The position numbers and the translations under genes are program-made. The notes below the pieces were generated by a model that saw only the letters and a list, made by a program, of their open reading frames with translations, had not been told where the DNA came from and made no database searches. This document shows, in pieces, positions 25,772 through 33,891 of a stretch of 64,000 nt of DNA; the first letter of the stretch is position 1; the number at the start of each line of letters is the position of its first letter. The stretch is from an uncultured Litoreibacter sp. (GTDB lineage: Bacteria; Pseudomonadota; Alphaproteobacteria; Rhodobacterales; Rhodobacteraceae): contig NZ_CANMXB010000001.1 in NCBI RefSeq assembly GCF_947501785.1, forward strand, positions 2,356,001 through 2,420,000, in the 5' to 3' direction.

Positions 25772-26125
25772 TTACTTGTTGACCGTGGTGTAGGTCTTGG
25801 AGACGATCTTCCAACCAACGTTCAGCCGCAGCAGGGTGAGCAAATCGAAGAATTGGAACGTCGGCAGATCAATGGTGACTTTGACCAGTGCCATGTCGTT
25901 GTTGATCTCGATTTCAGTGATCTCGCTGGTATTCGGGGGAAGTGTTCCGCTGTCGGCCAAAGCCTCCAACGCGCTGCGCGGGGTCAGCACAAGATTTCCG
26001 TCCGCATCCAGCGAGTTCAGATTAACACTTGAATAGAACGCCTTGGCGACACGGGCTCCACTTCCATCGCGGATGCCTTCAATATAGTGCGTCACGGTTG
26101 CAATGATTTGGTCTTTGTCGGTCAT
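25772..26125 (-). CDS. Nuclear transport factor 2 / SnoaL-like (lumazine-binding-like) protein
   Basis: A 117-residue protein with a family pattern: DQIIATVTHYIEGIRDG in the first helix and VGWKIVSKTYT in the last strand. Such NTF2-fold proteins are often encoded beside redox enzymes and lack an assigned reaction. It is the first gene of the four-gene operon ending with azoR, and is divergent from a LysR gene 86 bases away. Confidence 0.72.
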   Translation of the reverse strand: MTDKDQIIATVTHYIEGIRDGSGARVAKAFYSSVNLNSLDADGNLVLTPRSALEALADSGTLPPNTSEITEIEINNDMALVKVTIDLPTFQFFDLLTLLRLNVGWKIVSKTYTTVNK

Positions 26126-26211
26126 CGTCTTGTCCTTTCGGATGGTCGCTGCTTGACCAACATGTAGGGGGCACGCTACGTTTAATAAAATGAAATGATG
26201 CGAACGATATA

Positions 26212-27066
26212 ATGCACAAAAACGAACGCTACTTCACCGATGGCAACCTGTTGAAGACATTTGTCGAGATTGCAGATTGCAAAAACCTGACCCTCGCCGC
26301 GTCTCGGTTGAACCGAAGCCAATCAGCGATCAGCGTGCAGCTGCGCAAACTGGAAGAAGAGTTGGGCGCATCGCTGTTCCTGCGTGATGGGAAAGGAATG
26401 TCCTTATCGCCAAGCGGGGAAAAGTTGTTGCCCGCCGCACAGCGTAGCTTGGCAGAACTCGCGGGGATCAAGTCACTCTTTGCCGAACCTCTGAACGGTC
26501 GCATACGGGTCGGTATTCCAGAGGATTTCGACGAGGGCGTCTTGGAAAAAGCTCTGTCAGACTTCCGTCGCTCCAATCCGGATGTCGAGGTCGTCGCGAC
26601 ATCGGGCTGCACTGCAGGTTTTGCCGATGCGATCCGGGCGGACAAGTTGGATATTGCAGTTTGCTCTGCGGTCACAACCGTCCCGGGCGAGGTATTCCGC
26701 GAACAACAAGCGGTCTGGGCCGCGAGCGAGACGCTTTATCTCAAGGCAAACGATCCCGTGCCACTTGCGATCATCGACCATGGATGCTGGTTGGCGGAGC
26801 TGCCAAAGGTGTCGCTGGATCAGCAAGGGCGCACGTACAATGTCGCCTTTGCCTGTACGGGTATCATGAGCCAAAAGGCTGCGATCCGAGCCGGGTTCGC
26901 AGTTGGCGTCATCTATCAAGACAGCGTCGAAGAAGACATGAAAATACTAACGTCCAAAGACAACTTTCCACCTTTGCCAAAGTTCAAAAGATCCATCTTT
27001 ATCGGTGACAACGCCCCCCGAGACTTGGCCAACGCCATGGCGGCTGCAATAAGGCGTGCGACCTGA
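26212..27066 (+). CDS. LysR-family transcriptional regulator
   Basis: A 284-residue regulator with an N-terminal HTH (AASRLNRSQSAISVQLRKLEEELG) and a type 2 periplasmic-binding-like effector domain. It is divergent from the SnoaL-phosphatase-rhodanese-azoR operon, so it probably controls that operon from the shared 86-base promoter region. A role with sulfur or electrophile stress is inferred from the neighbours only. Confidence 0.85.
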   Translation: MHKNERYFTDGNLLKTFVEIADCKNLTLAASRLNRSQSAISVQLRKLEEELGASLFLRDGKGMSLSPSGEKLLPAAQRSLAELAGIKSLFAEPLNGRIRVGIPEDFDEGVLEKALSDFRRSNPDVEVVATSGCTAGFADAIRADKLDIAVCSAVTTVPGEVFREQQAVWAASETLYLKANDPVPLAIIDHGCWLAELPKVSLDQQGRTYNVAFACTGIMSQKAAIRAGFAVGVIYQDSVEEDMKILTSKDNFPPLPKFKRSIFIGDNAPRDLANAMAAAIRRAT

Positions 27067-27231
27067 TGTCGGACTTTTGTTGATGGAACACCGGCTATCG
27101 CCCGCGGCCCTGCAATAGCAGTGTGCCAGCGGACTCGAAGTGCGCATTGTGGACGTTGAGTCACACACCGAGCGCTTCGGTAGCGCCGTCCTGATCCTTA
27201 AATTTGACAAAGCTCAAATTTCGCGCCCGAA

Positions 27232-27300
27232 GCGAATGGCAGCTATGGGGGCTGCAACCGCAGCATTGAGGCAACTGGTTGAATGACCGGTAAGGGCCGG
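27232..27300 (+). repeat. Dispersed two-hairpin intergenic element, copy 3
   Basis: It contains GGGGGCTGCAACCGCAGCAT and ends GGTAAGGGCCGG. It lies in the 400-base gap between LysR and the sulfite dehydrogenase gene; no gene is seen in the rest of that gap. Confidence 0.55.
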
Positions 27301-27468
27301 CTTGCCCGATGCCGCATTCGGTTGGATCTCTGTAGCTACCAACACTAGTCATACTGCGCGGCGAGGAAAAATACCTAGTCGCTCGGAATAAATCGCCCTC
27401 CCTGTACGTCTCTCTTGCAAATGACGGTGTGCGATTGTGCACCGCGCCAGCAGCCAAGGGAGGAAAAC

Positions 27469-28764
27469 ATGGCTCTAGATGAGGACAAGAAACGTTCGGT
27501 TCAGGAATTTTTTGCAGACAATCCTGAGAAAGCAGACAAGGAATTTTTCGGACGGGTCGCGAACCCGGACCGGCGCGGGTTTCTGAAGCGCACCGGCCTA
27601 GCGACAATGGCTGCGATGGTTGGCACATCAATCCCCTTCCACCGCAACATGCCTATCGGCTTTGTGCCCGCCGCAATGGCGCAGGAGAACGTGCTGATCG
27701 GCAAAGACGGGCTGACGTTGCTCAACGATCGCCCGGTGAATGCCGAGACTCCGCCCGAACTTCTTGACGATGCGATCACGCCCACGAGCCGCCACTTCAT
27801 CCGCAACAACGGCATCCCGCCGGAAGATGTCGATCCAGCTACTTGGACGCTGATCATCGACGGTTTCGTCGATACGCCGCTCGAACTGACGATTGCCGAC
27901 ATACGTGAGCAATTCGAGGTCGTAACGATGGCGCTGACTCTGGAATGCGGCGGTAACGGTCGCGGCTTCTTCAATCCGCCTGCCAAGGGCAACCAGTGGA
28001 CTTACGGTGCGGTGGCTTGTTCGGAATGGACCGGTGTGCGCCTCAAGGACGTGCTCGAAAAGGCGGGCGTACAGTCGAACGTGGTTTACACCGCGCATTA
28101 CGGTGCCGACGGACACCTGTCGGGCGATCCCGACAAGCTACCGATCTCGCGCGGGGTGCCGATTGCCAAGGCGATGACCGACAACATCCTGATCGCGTTC
28201 GAAATGAATGGCGATGCACTGCACCCGATGAATGGCGCTCCGTTGCGCCTCGTCGTCCCGGGCTGGCCGGCTTCGACGGGACACAAGTGGCTCACCCGGA
28301 TCGAGCTGCGCGATCAAGTTCACGACGGCCCGAAGATGACTGGAACGGCCTATCGCGTTCCGGCCTACCCAGTCTCCGCAGGGCAGGACGTTCCGAAGGA
28401 AGATTTCGTGATCATCGAGAGGATGCCGGTCAAATCGCTGGTGACTTTCCCGGCCAATGGCGCGGATACAGGAATGGAGACAGAAGTGCGGGGCCATGCT
28501 TGGTCAGGTGATCGCACCGTCAGCAAGGTCGAGATTTCGACCGATTTCGGTTCAACCTGGATGGATGCTGAGTTAGACGCGCCGGTCAATGACGGGGCCT
28601 GGCAGAACTGGCGCGCCAATGTCACGTTCCAGCAAGCGGGCTATTACGAGGTCTGGGCGCGCGCGACAGACAGCGAAGGGACGATGCAGCCCTTTGCTAT
28701 CGACTGGAATCCCAAAGGCTATCTGAACAATACCATGCACCGCGTGGGCGTTCGCGCAAGCTGA
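27469..28764 (+). CDS. Periplasmic sulfite dehydrogenase, molybdopterin subunit (SorA/SoxC/SorT-like)
   Basis: A 431-residue molybdoenzyme. A Tat signal with RRGFLKR (twin Arg at 35-36) exports it folded. The sulfite-oxidase domain carries the Mo-ligating Cys160 in LECGGNGRGFF, and a C-terminal dimerisation domain follows (EVRGHAWSGDRTVSKVEIS). It oxidises sulfite to sulfate and passes electrons to a c-type cytochrome, presumably the one encoded directly downstream. A strong GGGAGGA site precedes ATG 27469. SoxC is close in sequence, but no other sox genes are present here, which favours a SorA/SorT-type role. Confidence 0.85.
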   Translation: MALDEDKKRSVQEFFADNPEKADKEFFGRVANPDRRGFLKRTGLATMAAMVGTSIPFHRNMPIGFVPAAMAQENVLIGKDGLTLLNDRPVNAETPPELLDDAITPTSRHFIRNNGIPPEDVDPATWTLIIDGFVDTPLELTIADIREQFEVVTMALTLECGGNGRGFFNPPAKGNQWTYGAVACSEWTGVRLKDVLEKAGVQSNVVYTAHYGADGHLSGDPDKLPISRGVPIAKAMTDNILIAFEMNGDALHPMNGAPLRLVVPGWPASTGHKWLTRIELRDQVHDGPKMTGTAYRVPAYPVSAGQDVPKEDFVIIERMPVKSLVTFPANGADTGMETEVRGHAWSGDRTVSKVEISTDFGSTWMDAELDAPVNDGAWQNWRANVTFQQAGYYEVWARATDSEGTMQPFAIDWNPKGYLNNTMHRVGVRAS

Positions 28765-28772
28765 TCAATATC

Positions 28773-28793
28773 GGGGCGGCGTGAAGCCGCCCC
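28773..28793 (+). repeat. Intercistronic GC hairpin
   Basis: The 8-bp perfect stem GGGGCGGC / GCCGCCCC has a GTGAA loop and lies between the sulfite dehydrogenase and cytochrome genes. No T-run follows, so it is more likely an RNA stabiliser or attenuator than a full terminator. It resembles the REP-like hairpins in the cox operon. Confidence 0.7.
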
Positions 28794-28820
28794 TCGACAC
28801 TTCCGGACTGGAGTAACCTC

Positions 28821-29531
28821 ATGTGCTTCGCAACTTTGCGAAATCTATCTCTTATTGCGCTCGGCTTCGGCCTTGCCTCGCCTGCCTTTGCTGATCTTGA
28901 CGCGGCTCTTGCCGCAGCTGACGTGTCAAAGGGAGAGCGAGTCTTCAAGAAATGTGCCGCCTGCCACACCGTCGAACAAGGCGACAAGAACAAGGTTGGC
29001 CCCAACCTCTACGGCAGTGTCGGCGGGCCGGTCGCTGCGGTTGACGGCTTCAAGTATTCAAGCGCCCTGACCGAGTACGGCGGAGATTGGACGCTTGAGC
29101 GACTCGACGCCTTTCTCACGAAACCTAGGGCCGAGGTCAAAGGTACTAAGATGAGTTTTGCCGGGCTGAAAAAAGAAGAAGACCGCGCGAACCTGATCGC
29201 TTATCTGAACACGTTCTCCGAAAATCCGCTTTCCCTCGGTGCGACCGAGGCCGCAGTGGAGACCGCTAAGGATGAAGAGGAATACGAATTTGGCGTCTTG
29301 TTCGATGCACCGGGAGTAGAAACTACCTACTACGCCTGTATTGCCTGTCATTCCGAGATGATTGTCGCTCAACAGGGGCTGACCCGCGACGAGTGGGATG
29401 AGATGTTCGAGTGGATGGTCGAAGAACAAGGGATGTCCGAAATTGAAGAGCCGGACAGGACTGAGATCCTCGACTACCTTGCCGAACAGTATAACACCGA
29501 CAGACCAAACTTTCCCAATCCAAGAAACTAA
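28821..29531 (+). CDS. Two-haem cytochrome c, probable electron acceptor of sulfite dehydrogenase
   Basis: A 236-residue exported protein (signal peptide ending AFADL). The first haem site is CAACH (45-49) with a likely Met111 ligand in GTKMSF, in a cytochrome c550-like domain. A second site, CIACH (173-177), lies in a smaller C-terminal domain ([20 protein letters not shown]) recalling the haem subunits of sulfite or thiosulfate dehydrogenases. It should take electrons from the molybdenum subunit encoded upstream and pass them to the respiratory chain. Confidence 0.82.
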   Translation: MCFATLRNLSLIALGFGLASPAFADLDAALAAADVSKGERVFKKCAACHTVEQGDKNKVGPNLYGSVGGPVAAVDGFKYSSALTEYGGDWTLERLDAFLTKPRAEVKGTKMSFAGLKKEEDRANLIAYLNTFSENPLSLGATEAAVETAKDEEEYEFGVLFDAPGVETTYYACIACHSEMIVAQQGLTRDEWDEMFEWMVEEQGMSEIEEPDRTEILDYLAEQYNTDRPNFPNPRN

Positions 29532-29549
29532 GACCCGAAAGGATACCTC

Positions 29550-29996
29550 ATGAAACAGATGATTTATGCCGCCTTGTTCGCGGTGTTGCCCTTTGCAAGT
29601 TTTGCTGCTGAGCTGATCAAAAAACCAAGCGCTCATGACGTAGAAACGACCGCCAACAGGTTGGAAGCGGCAATCAGCAAAGCTGGGGCAACCCTTTTCG
29701 CGCGCGTTGATCATGCCGCAGGTGCCGCAAGTATTGACGCGGAGCTTCGCCCGACGGTGATGTTAATGTTCGGAAACCCCAAAATCGGCACACCAGCGAT
29801 GCAGGACAATCAGACGTCTGGCCTCGATTTGCCGCTGCGAGTGGTCATTTTTCAGGATGAAAGTGGTTCAACCCATCTAGCCTACCGCCAACCTGCTGAC
29901 TTTGCAGCGGCGCATGGTTTGGATGCGGGCGCAGAGTACATAGCGCGTATGACAGGTGCGCTGGACAAGCTTACCAACGCCGCGACATCTCAGTAG
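29550..29996 (+). CDS. Secreted DUF302 protein
   Basis: A 148-residue protein with a signal peptide (ending FAAEL). The DUF302 pattern is clear: TANRLEAAISKAGATLFARVDH and MLMFGNPKIGTPAM. The biochemical role is unknown; the family is common beside sulfur and redox genes. It starts 18 bases after the cytochrome stop, so it is probably the third gene of the sulfite dehydrogenase operon. Confidence 0.8.
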   Translation: MKQMIYAALFAVLPFASFAAELIKKPSAHDVETTANRLEAAISKAGATLFARVDHAAGAASIDAELRPTVMLMFGNPKIGTPAMQDNQTSGLDLPLRVVIFQDESGSTHLAYRQPADFAAAHGLDAGAEYIARMTGALDKLTNAATSQ

Positions 29997-30060
29997 AAAT
30001 TGCTGAGTTCAAGCTCGCACATGTGACACTGGGCCATTTCTTTGTGCACCATGGAAAAGG

Positions 30061-30088
30061 CCCGGTTTTTCGTGAACCGGGTTTCTTC
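30061..30088. terminator. Bidirectional rho-independent terminator
   Basis: The stem CCCGGTT / AACCGGG (30061-30067 and 30075-30081) is followed by TTTCTTC. It lies between the convergent DUF302 and anti-sigma genes. A short T-rich stretch also follows on the minus strand. Confidence 0.72.
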
Positions 30089-30824
30089 AGGTGCAGCGCG
30101 CTGCCTTTGCGGTTGTTTCGACCAATGAAGCCATCAATTGTTCATTGGCTTGCTGTCGGGTTGCCAGGGTCAAATACGCCGCAATAGCGTTGAACTTCCC
30201 TTGGTCCATGCCGGTTGCGACGATCATATGCCGGATGTTGTCTTCCGTAGACCACTCGGCAACCTGCAGTCTTGCCGAGGGGCTGAGTTCAGCCACGGCA
30301 AATGTTCCTCGGAAGTAAGTGAGACGACACCCATTGCGACCCGCATAGTGGGTGACAAGGCCGTCGCTTGCGTCTTCCACCGCGACCGCCGTCAAATTCG
30401 CACTCGCAAGATCGGGGACATCTGCAATCTGCCCGGCTGCAACCGCGCGTAGGTCTCCCGTTTCAACTGTGAATGATTGCGCCGCGAAATTGGCGTGAAT
30501 GTCGAAGGCCGACGGTTCTTTGAAGACCTGAGGACCAACAGCAACGGCCAAAGCAATCGCTGCTGCGACGGCCCCTCCAATAAGCCACCTCGTCGGTCGC
30601 GCGTTCTGGTTCGTTGGCGCTTTTGGCTGCATAGATGAAATCTGCTGAGTATCCGGACGCAGGGCACCGAGGCTCGCCGATACACTCGACACATCCCTCA
30701 AGGCCTCTTCAAGCAGCGGTTCTGACGCGAGGCGCGACTCCAGGGTCCGGCGCTCCGCGTCACCCAACTCGCCATCGTGATAGGCGTTGATCAGTTCCCA
30801 GTCGTTCTCGTTCAACTCGTTCAT
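30087..30824 (-). CDS. Membrane anti-sigma factor
   Basis: A 245-residue protein. A cytosolic N-terminal region (NDWELINAYHDGELGDAERR) matches the zinc-less anti-sigma fold, and one membrane helix follows (about 81-96, LIGGAVAAAIALAVAVG). The rest is a periplasmic sensor part with two Cys. Its ATG overlaps the sigma factor stop (ATGA), the standard arrangement for a sigma/anti-sigma pair. No HxxxCxxC zinc motif is seen, so the mechanism is likely regulated proteolysis or a conformational switch rather than redox release of zinc. Confidence 0.8.
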   Translation of the reverse strand: MNELNENDWELINAYHDGELGDAERRTLESRLASEPLLEEALRDVSSVSASLGALRPDTQQISSMQPKAPTNQNARPTRWLIGGAVAAAIALAVAVGPQVFKEPSAFDIHANFAAQSFTVETGDLRAVAAGQIADVPDLASANLTAVAVEDASDGLVTHYAGRNGCRLTYFRGTFAVAELSPSARLQVAEWSTEDNIRHMIVATGMDQGKFNAIAAYLTLATRQQANEQLMASLVETTAKAARCT

Positions 30825-31324
30825 CTTCTGCTTTTCTCGATTTCGTCGCGCGCGCGCGTCCCCTCGACCAGCGTCAAGAGGGCTTTTCGCGCGCGGCTGA
30901 TCCGGCTCATGACCGTCCCGTTCGCGACATTCATCACTTCTGCCGCTTCGGCGTATTTCAATCCCATTATGTCCACAAGACACAGCACTTCGCGCATGTC
31001 CGGAGACAGTTTTTCGAAGGCCATGCGAATGAGGATGTCTCGTGCAGCATCCGATGTGCCTGCTTCATCAGACAGACGTTTCTCCGCCGCTAAATATTCC
31101 CGGCGCACACGTCTTTTTCTGAGTTCATCATAATGCAGGTTGCGGATCACCCGAAACATCCACGGTCTCAGCTCATCAAGCACCGTTGGGCGGCTGTTGG
31201 TTCTCAGCGCCCGCTCAATGGCGTCCTGAACGAGGTCCTCGGCATCATCGGGAGACGCGCAAATAGCGATCGCATAGGCCCGAAATTCCGGGAGAAGCAG
31301 TTCAATCTGAGTAAGCGATGCCAT
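30821..31324 (-). CDS. ECF-type RNA polymerase sigma factor
   Basis: A 167-residue sigma factor. Region 2 is DDAEDLVQDAIERAL, then RPWMFRVIRNLHYDELRKRR, and region 4 is LSPDMREVLCLVDIMGLKYAEAAEVMNVANGTVMSRISRARKAL. It redirects RNA polymerase to stress promoters and is held inactive by the membrane anti-sigma factor encoded after it. ATG 31324 is chosen over the upstream TTG at 31342. The inducing signal is unknown; neighbouring sulfite and redox genes make oxidative stress plausible (inference). Confidence 0.88.
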   Translation of the reverse strand: MASLTQIELLLPEFRAYAIAICASPDDAEDLVQDAIERALRTNSRPTVLDELRPWMFRVIRNLHYDELRKRRVRREYLAAEKRLSDEAGTSDAARDILIRMAFEKLSPDMREVLCLVDIMGLKYAEAAEVMNVANGTVMSRISRARKALLTLVEGTRARDEIEKSRR

Positions 31325-31401
31325 GTCAGCACTGTGCTTCAAATTGAAGGACCGGTCAAAGAATCTGGAAACTCAAATAGCCTAAGGCCCTTTGCTGGTG
31401 C

Positions 31402-31472
31402 AGCGAATGGCTGAAAAGACGGGCCGCATTGCAGCACCCCTGGTAAGGTGCGGACGGCAGCTTTGGGCCGGT
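31402..31472 (+). repeat. Dispersed two-hairpin intergenic element, copy 4
   Basis: GCGAATGGCTGAAAAGACGG, then CGCATTGCAGCA and GACGGCAGCTTTGGGCCGG. It lies between the divergent sigma factor and DUF4153 genes. Confidence 0.6.
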
Positions 31473-31624
31473 CATGGTCAGCGGTATTTTGCCTTGGCAT
31501 GGGCTCCATTGCCGCAACTCTTAGCTATTCGTATGAGATCTAATTTAGTTCTGCACGAACGTACCTCATCTCCTGCATTTTAGCCAACTAGTCAGAACCC
31601 ATCTGAAGATTAGGAGACACAGAT

Positions 31625-33196
31625 ATGGGCGAACTGGTTATTCGGGGTGTACCGACCTCTTTGAAACAAGACGGTTGGTGGATGGCGAGCGCGAGTGACG
31701 GGGCCGTAACCGGCAATCCGGTCGACGGCAGGGTTTTGGACAAATCCATCTTGGACGCAAAGCGGTTTTTGATGGTCGTAGGGTTGGTGCTGCTGGCCGA
31801 TTTCTTGTTTTGGAAGCATTCCGTCGGATTGTCGCTTTTCCTGTTTAGCGCGGCGCTGGGAGTTGCGGCAGTCGTAAGTCTCCGCCCAGTGATGTCGCTT
31901 GCAGAATGGGCTGTGGCTACTGCGCTTTGGTTTGCCAGCGCCTTGCCGGTCCTCGAATACGTCCAGCTGATTTCGGTCTTGTTCTTGGGATTAGGTCATT
32001 TCGGCATTCTCGTCTGGATGGTGATCCGTTCTCCGTTGATCGGCGTTATGCGCGGCATTGCGCGGTTAAGTTATCTTATCCCGGATTTTGTGCTTAAAAC
32101 ATGTCTGGCAATTGGTGGTTCGGTGTCGAACCGGCGTCATATGGTCATCCGCAAGGATACGATGTCAGGTTGGGTGCTTCCCATTGGCCTGGGAAGCGTG
32201 TTCTTGGTTCTGTTTCTCGCGGCCAATCCCGTGTTGGAAAACTGGGCTGACAGCTTGTTTGAAATCGAGCTTTCATTGGACTCGTTTCGGCGTCTGACGT
32301 TCTGGGCGGTCGTTGCCGCGCTGGTCTTGCCATTTGTATTGTTTCGCCAAATGGCGAAGCAGTTGTCGGCGCAGGCGTTGCCCTTTGAAGGTCAGTTCGA
32401 TTTTGATGGGCGTTTGATCAACGCGCAATCCATCACGAATTCGTTGCTGATGTTTAACATCATGTTCCTGCTTCAAAACGCGGCTGATGTGACGTTTCTT
32501 TGGGGGGGTATCGCGCTTCCTGAAGGCATGACCTATGCCACATACGCACATAAAGGGGCCTATCCACTGATGGGGACATCTGTTCTGGCCGGGGTCTTTG
32601 CCGTGATGTCCCGCAGATATCTTGAAAGCTCTGCGTGGCTGCGGGTCCTGCTGATTGTCTGGGTCGTGCAGAATCTATTCTTGGTGGGCTCGTCGCTTGC
32701 GCGTTTGGACCTATACATAGATGTCTATGGTTTGACTTATCTGCGACTGCGGGCTCTGATCGGGATGTGGCTCGTTATGACAGGTATGATGCTACTGCTC
32801 TGGCAGCTGTGGCGGTACAGATCTAACCTTTGGGTGACCAAAATGTTCGCGGGCATTGTGCTGAGTACGCTCTATATCTGCTGTTTCGTGAATTTTGCTT
32901 ATGTTATCGCCAAAACCAACATCGCGCAGAACGACGGTCAACTTGATGTCAGCTACCTCTGCACGGACACGCGCGACGGCATTCAAGCGGTCGTGACCTA
33001 TGGCAAGGACGGCGGATCGAAACACTGCTTGCCTTACAGACATAGCTGGTCTCCTCAGGTTGAAGGTTGGCGTGATTGGAGCCGGCGTCAGGCGCGATTG
33101 GATGGGTCCCTGATCGCATATGACCAGTTGGAAACACGCGCGGCACCATCGCAGATTGATGACATGCGGCGGCCCAACCTCTACCAATACGATTGA
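31625..33196 (+). CDS. Polytopic membrane protein of the DUF4153/DUF4173 type
   Basis: A 523-residue protein with about ten membrane helices and a hydrophilic C-terminal domain (VSYLCTDTRDGIQAVVTYG to the end) that should lie outside the membrane. The order of segments fits DUF4153/DUF4173 proteins of unknown function. The well-placed AGGAG (31611-31615) supports ATG 31625. It is followed 11 bases later by a response-regulator gene and then a kinase gene, so it may be the membrane partner or output of that two-component system. Confidence 0.72.
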   Translation: MGELVIRGVPTSLKQDGWWMASASDGAVTGNPVDGRVLDKSILDAKRFLMVVGLVLLADFLFWKHSVGLSLFLFSAALGVAAVVSLRPVMSLAEWAVATALWFASALPVLEYVQLISVLFLGLGHFGILVWMVIRSPLIGVMRGIARLSYLIPDFVLKTCLAIGGSVSNRRHMVIRKDTMSGWVLPIGLGSVFLVLFLAANPVLENWADSLFEIELSLDSFRRLTFWAVVAALVLPFVLFRQMAKQLSAQALPFEGQFDFDGRLINAQSITNSLLMFNIMFLLQNAADVTFLWGGIALPEGMTYATYAHKGAYPLMGTSVLAGVFAVMSRRYLESSAWLRVLLIVWVVQNLFLVGSSLARLDLYIDVYGLTYLRLRALIGMWLVMTGMMLLLWQLWRYRSNLWVTKMFAGIVLSTLYICCFVNFAYVIAKTNIAQNDGQLDVSYLCTDTRDGIQAVVTYGKDGGSKHCLPYRHSWSPQVEGWRDWSRRQARLDGSLIAYDQLETRAAPSQIDDMRRPNLYQYD

Positions 33197-33207
33197 GGAG
33201 ACGGGGT

Positions 33208-33891
33208 ATGAAAACGGATGTTCTAGTTGTCGATGATGATGCCAGCATCAGGTCGGTTATTGCCATGGCTCTGGGTGATGCGGGAATGCAAGTTCATGAG
33301 GCGGCAAATGGCTCGGCTGCCTTGGTCACGCAACGCCGCAACCCTTGTGATCTGGTGGTGCTCGATATTGGTATGCCTGAGATGGACGGGTTCGAGACCT
33401 GTCAGGCCTTGCGAAAATTCAGTCAGGTGCCTGTTTTGTTTCTAACGGCCCGCGACGACGAGATCGACCGCGTTCTCGGCTTCCAGCTTGGCGGCGACGA
33501 CTATGTCACCAAGCCATTCAGCCCGCGCGAATTGGTGCTGCGGATCAAGGCCATCCTCAGCCGTACCCGCGCAGGCGAGCCCGAAGAACAATCTTGCCAT
33601 GGCCAATTGCTGCTGAACCACAGGGCGCATCAGGCCATCTTGGGCGCGCAGGAGTTTGAGCTGACAGGGGTTGAGTTTTCTGTCCTCAAGGCATTTGTGT
33701 CCCATCCCGATCAGGTTTTCACCAGAGACCAGTTGATCAACGCAGTCTATGGCCACAATTCGCAATTGTCCGACCGGACCATCGACAGCCATGTACGCAA
33801 CCTGCGCCAGAAGGCACGCAAATTGGGATATGACGACCTGATCCGAACAATCCATGGGATAGGGTTGCGGCTGGGCACATGCGCGAAATGA
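33208..33891 (+). CDS. OmpR-type response regulator (CreB-like)
   Basis: A 227-residue protein with a receiver domain (VVDDDAS, phospho-acceptor Asp53 in LDIGMPEMDG, Lys in DDYVTKPFSPREL) and an OmpR winged-helix DNA-binding domain (NAVYGHNSQLSDRTIDSHVR). The ATG at 33208 has GAGGAGACGG ahead of it. Its last bases overlap the kinase gene. It probably acts with the kinase on the DUF4153 operon or envelope genes. Confidence 0.88.
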   Translation: MKTDVLVVDDDASIRSVIAMALGDAGMQVHEAANGSAALVTQRRNPCDLVVLDIGMPEMDGFETCQALRKFSQVPVLFLTARDDEIDRVLGFQLGGDDYVTKPFSPRELVLRIKAILSRTRAGEPEEQSCHGQLLLNHRAHQAILGAQEFELTGVEFSVLKAFVSHPDQVFTRDQLINAVYGHNSQLSDRTIDSHVRNLRQKARKLGYDDLIRTIHGIGLRLGTCAK

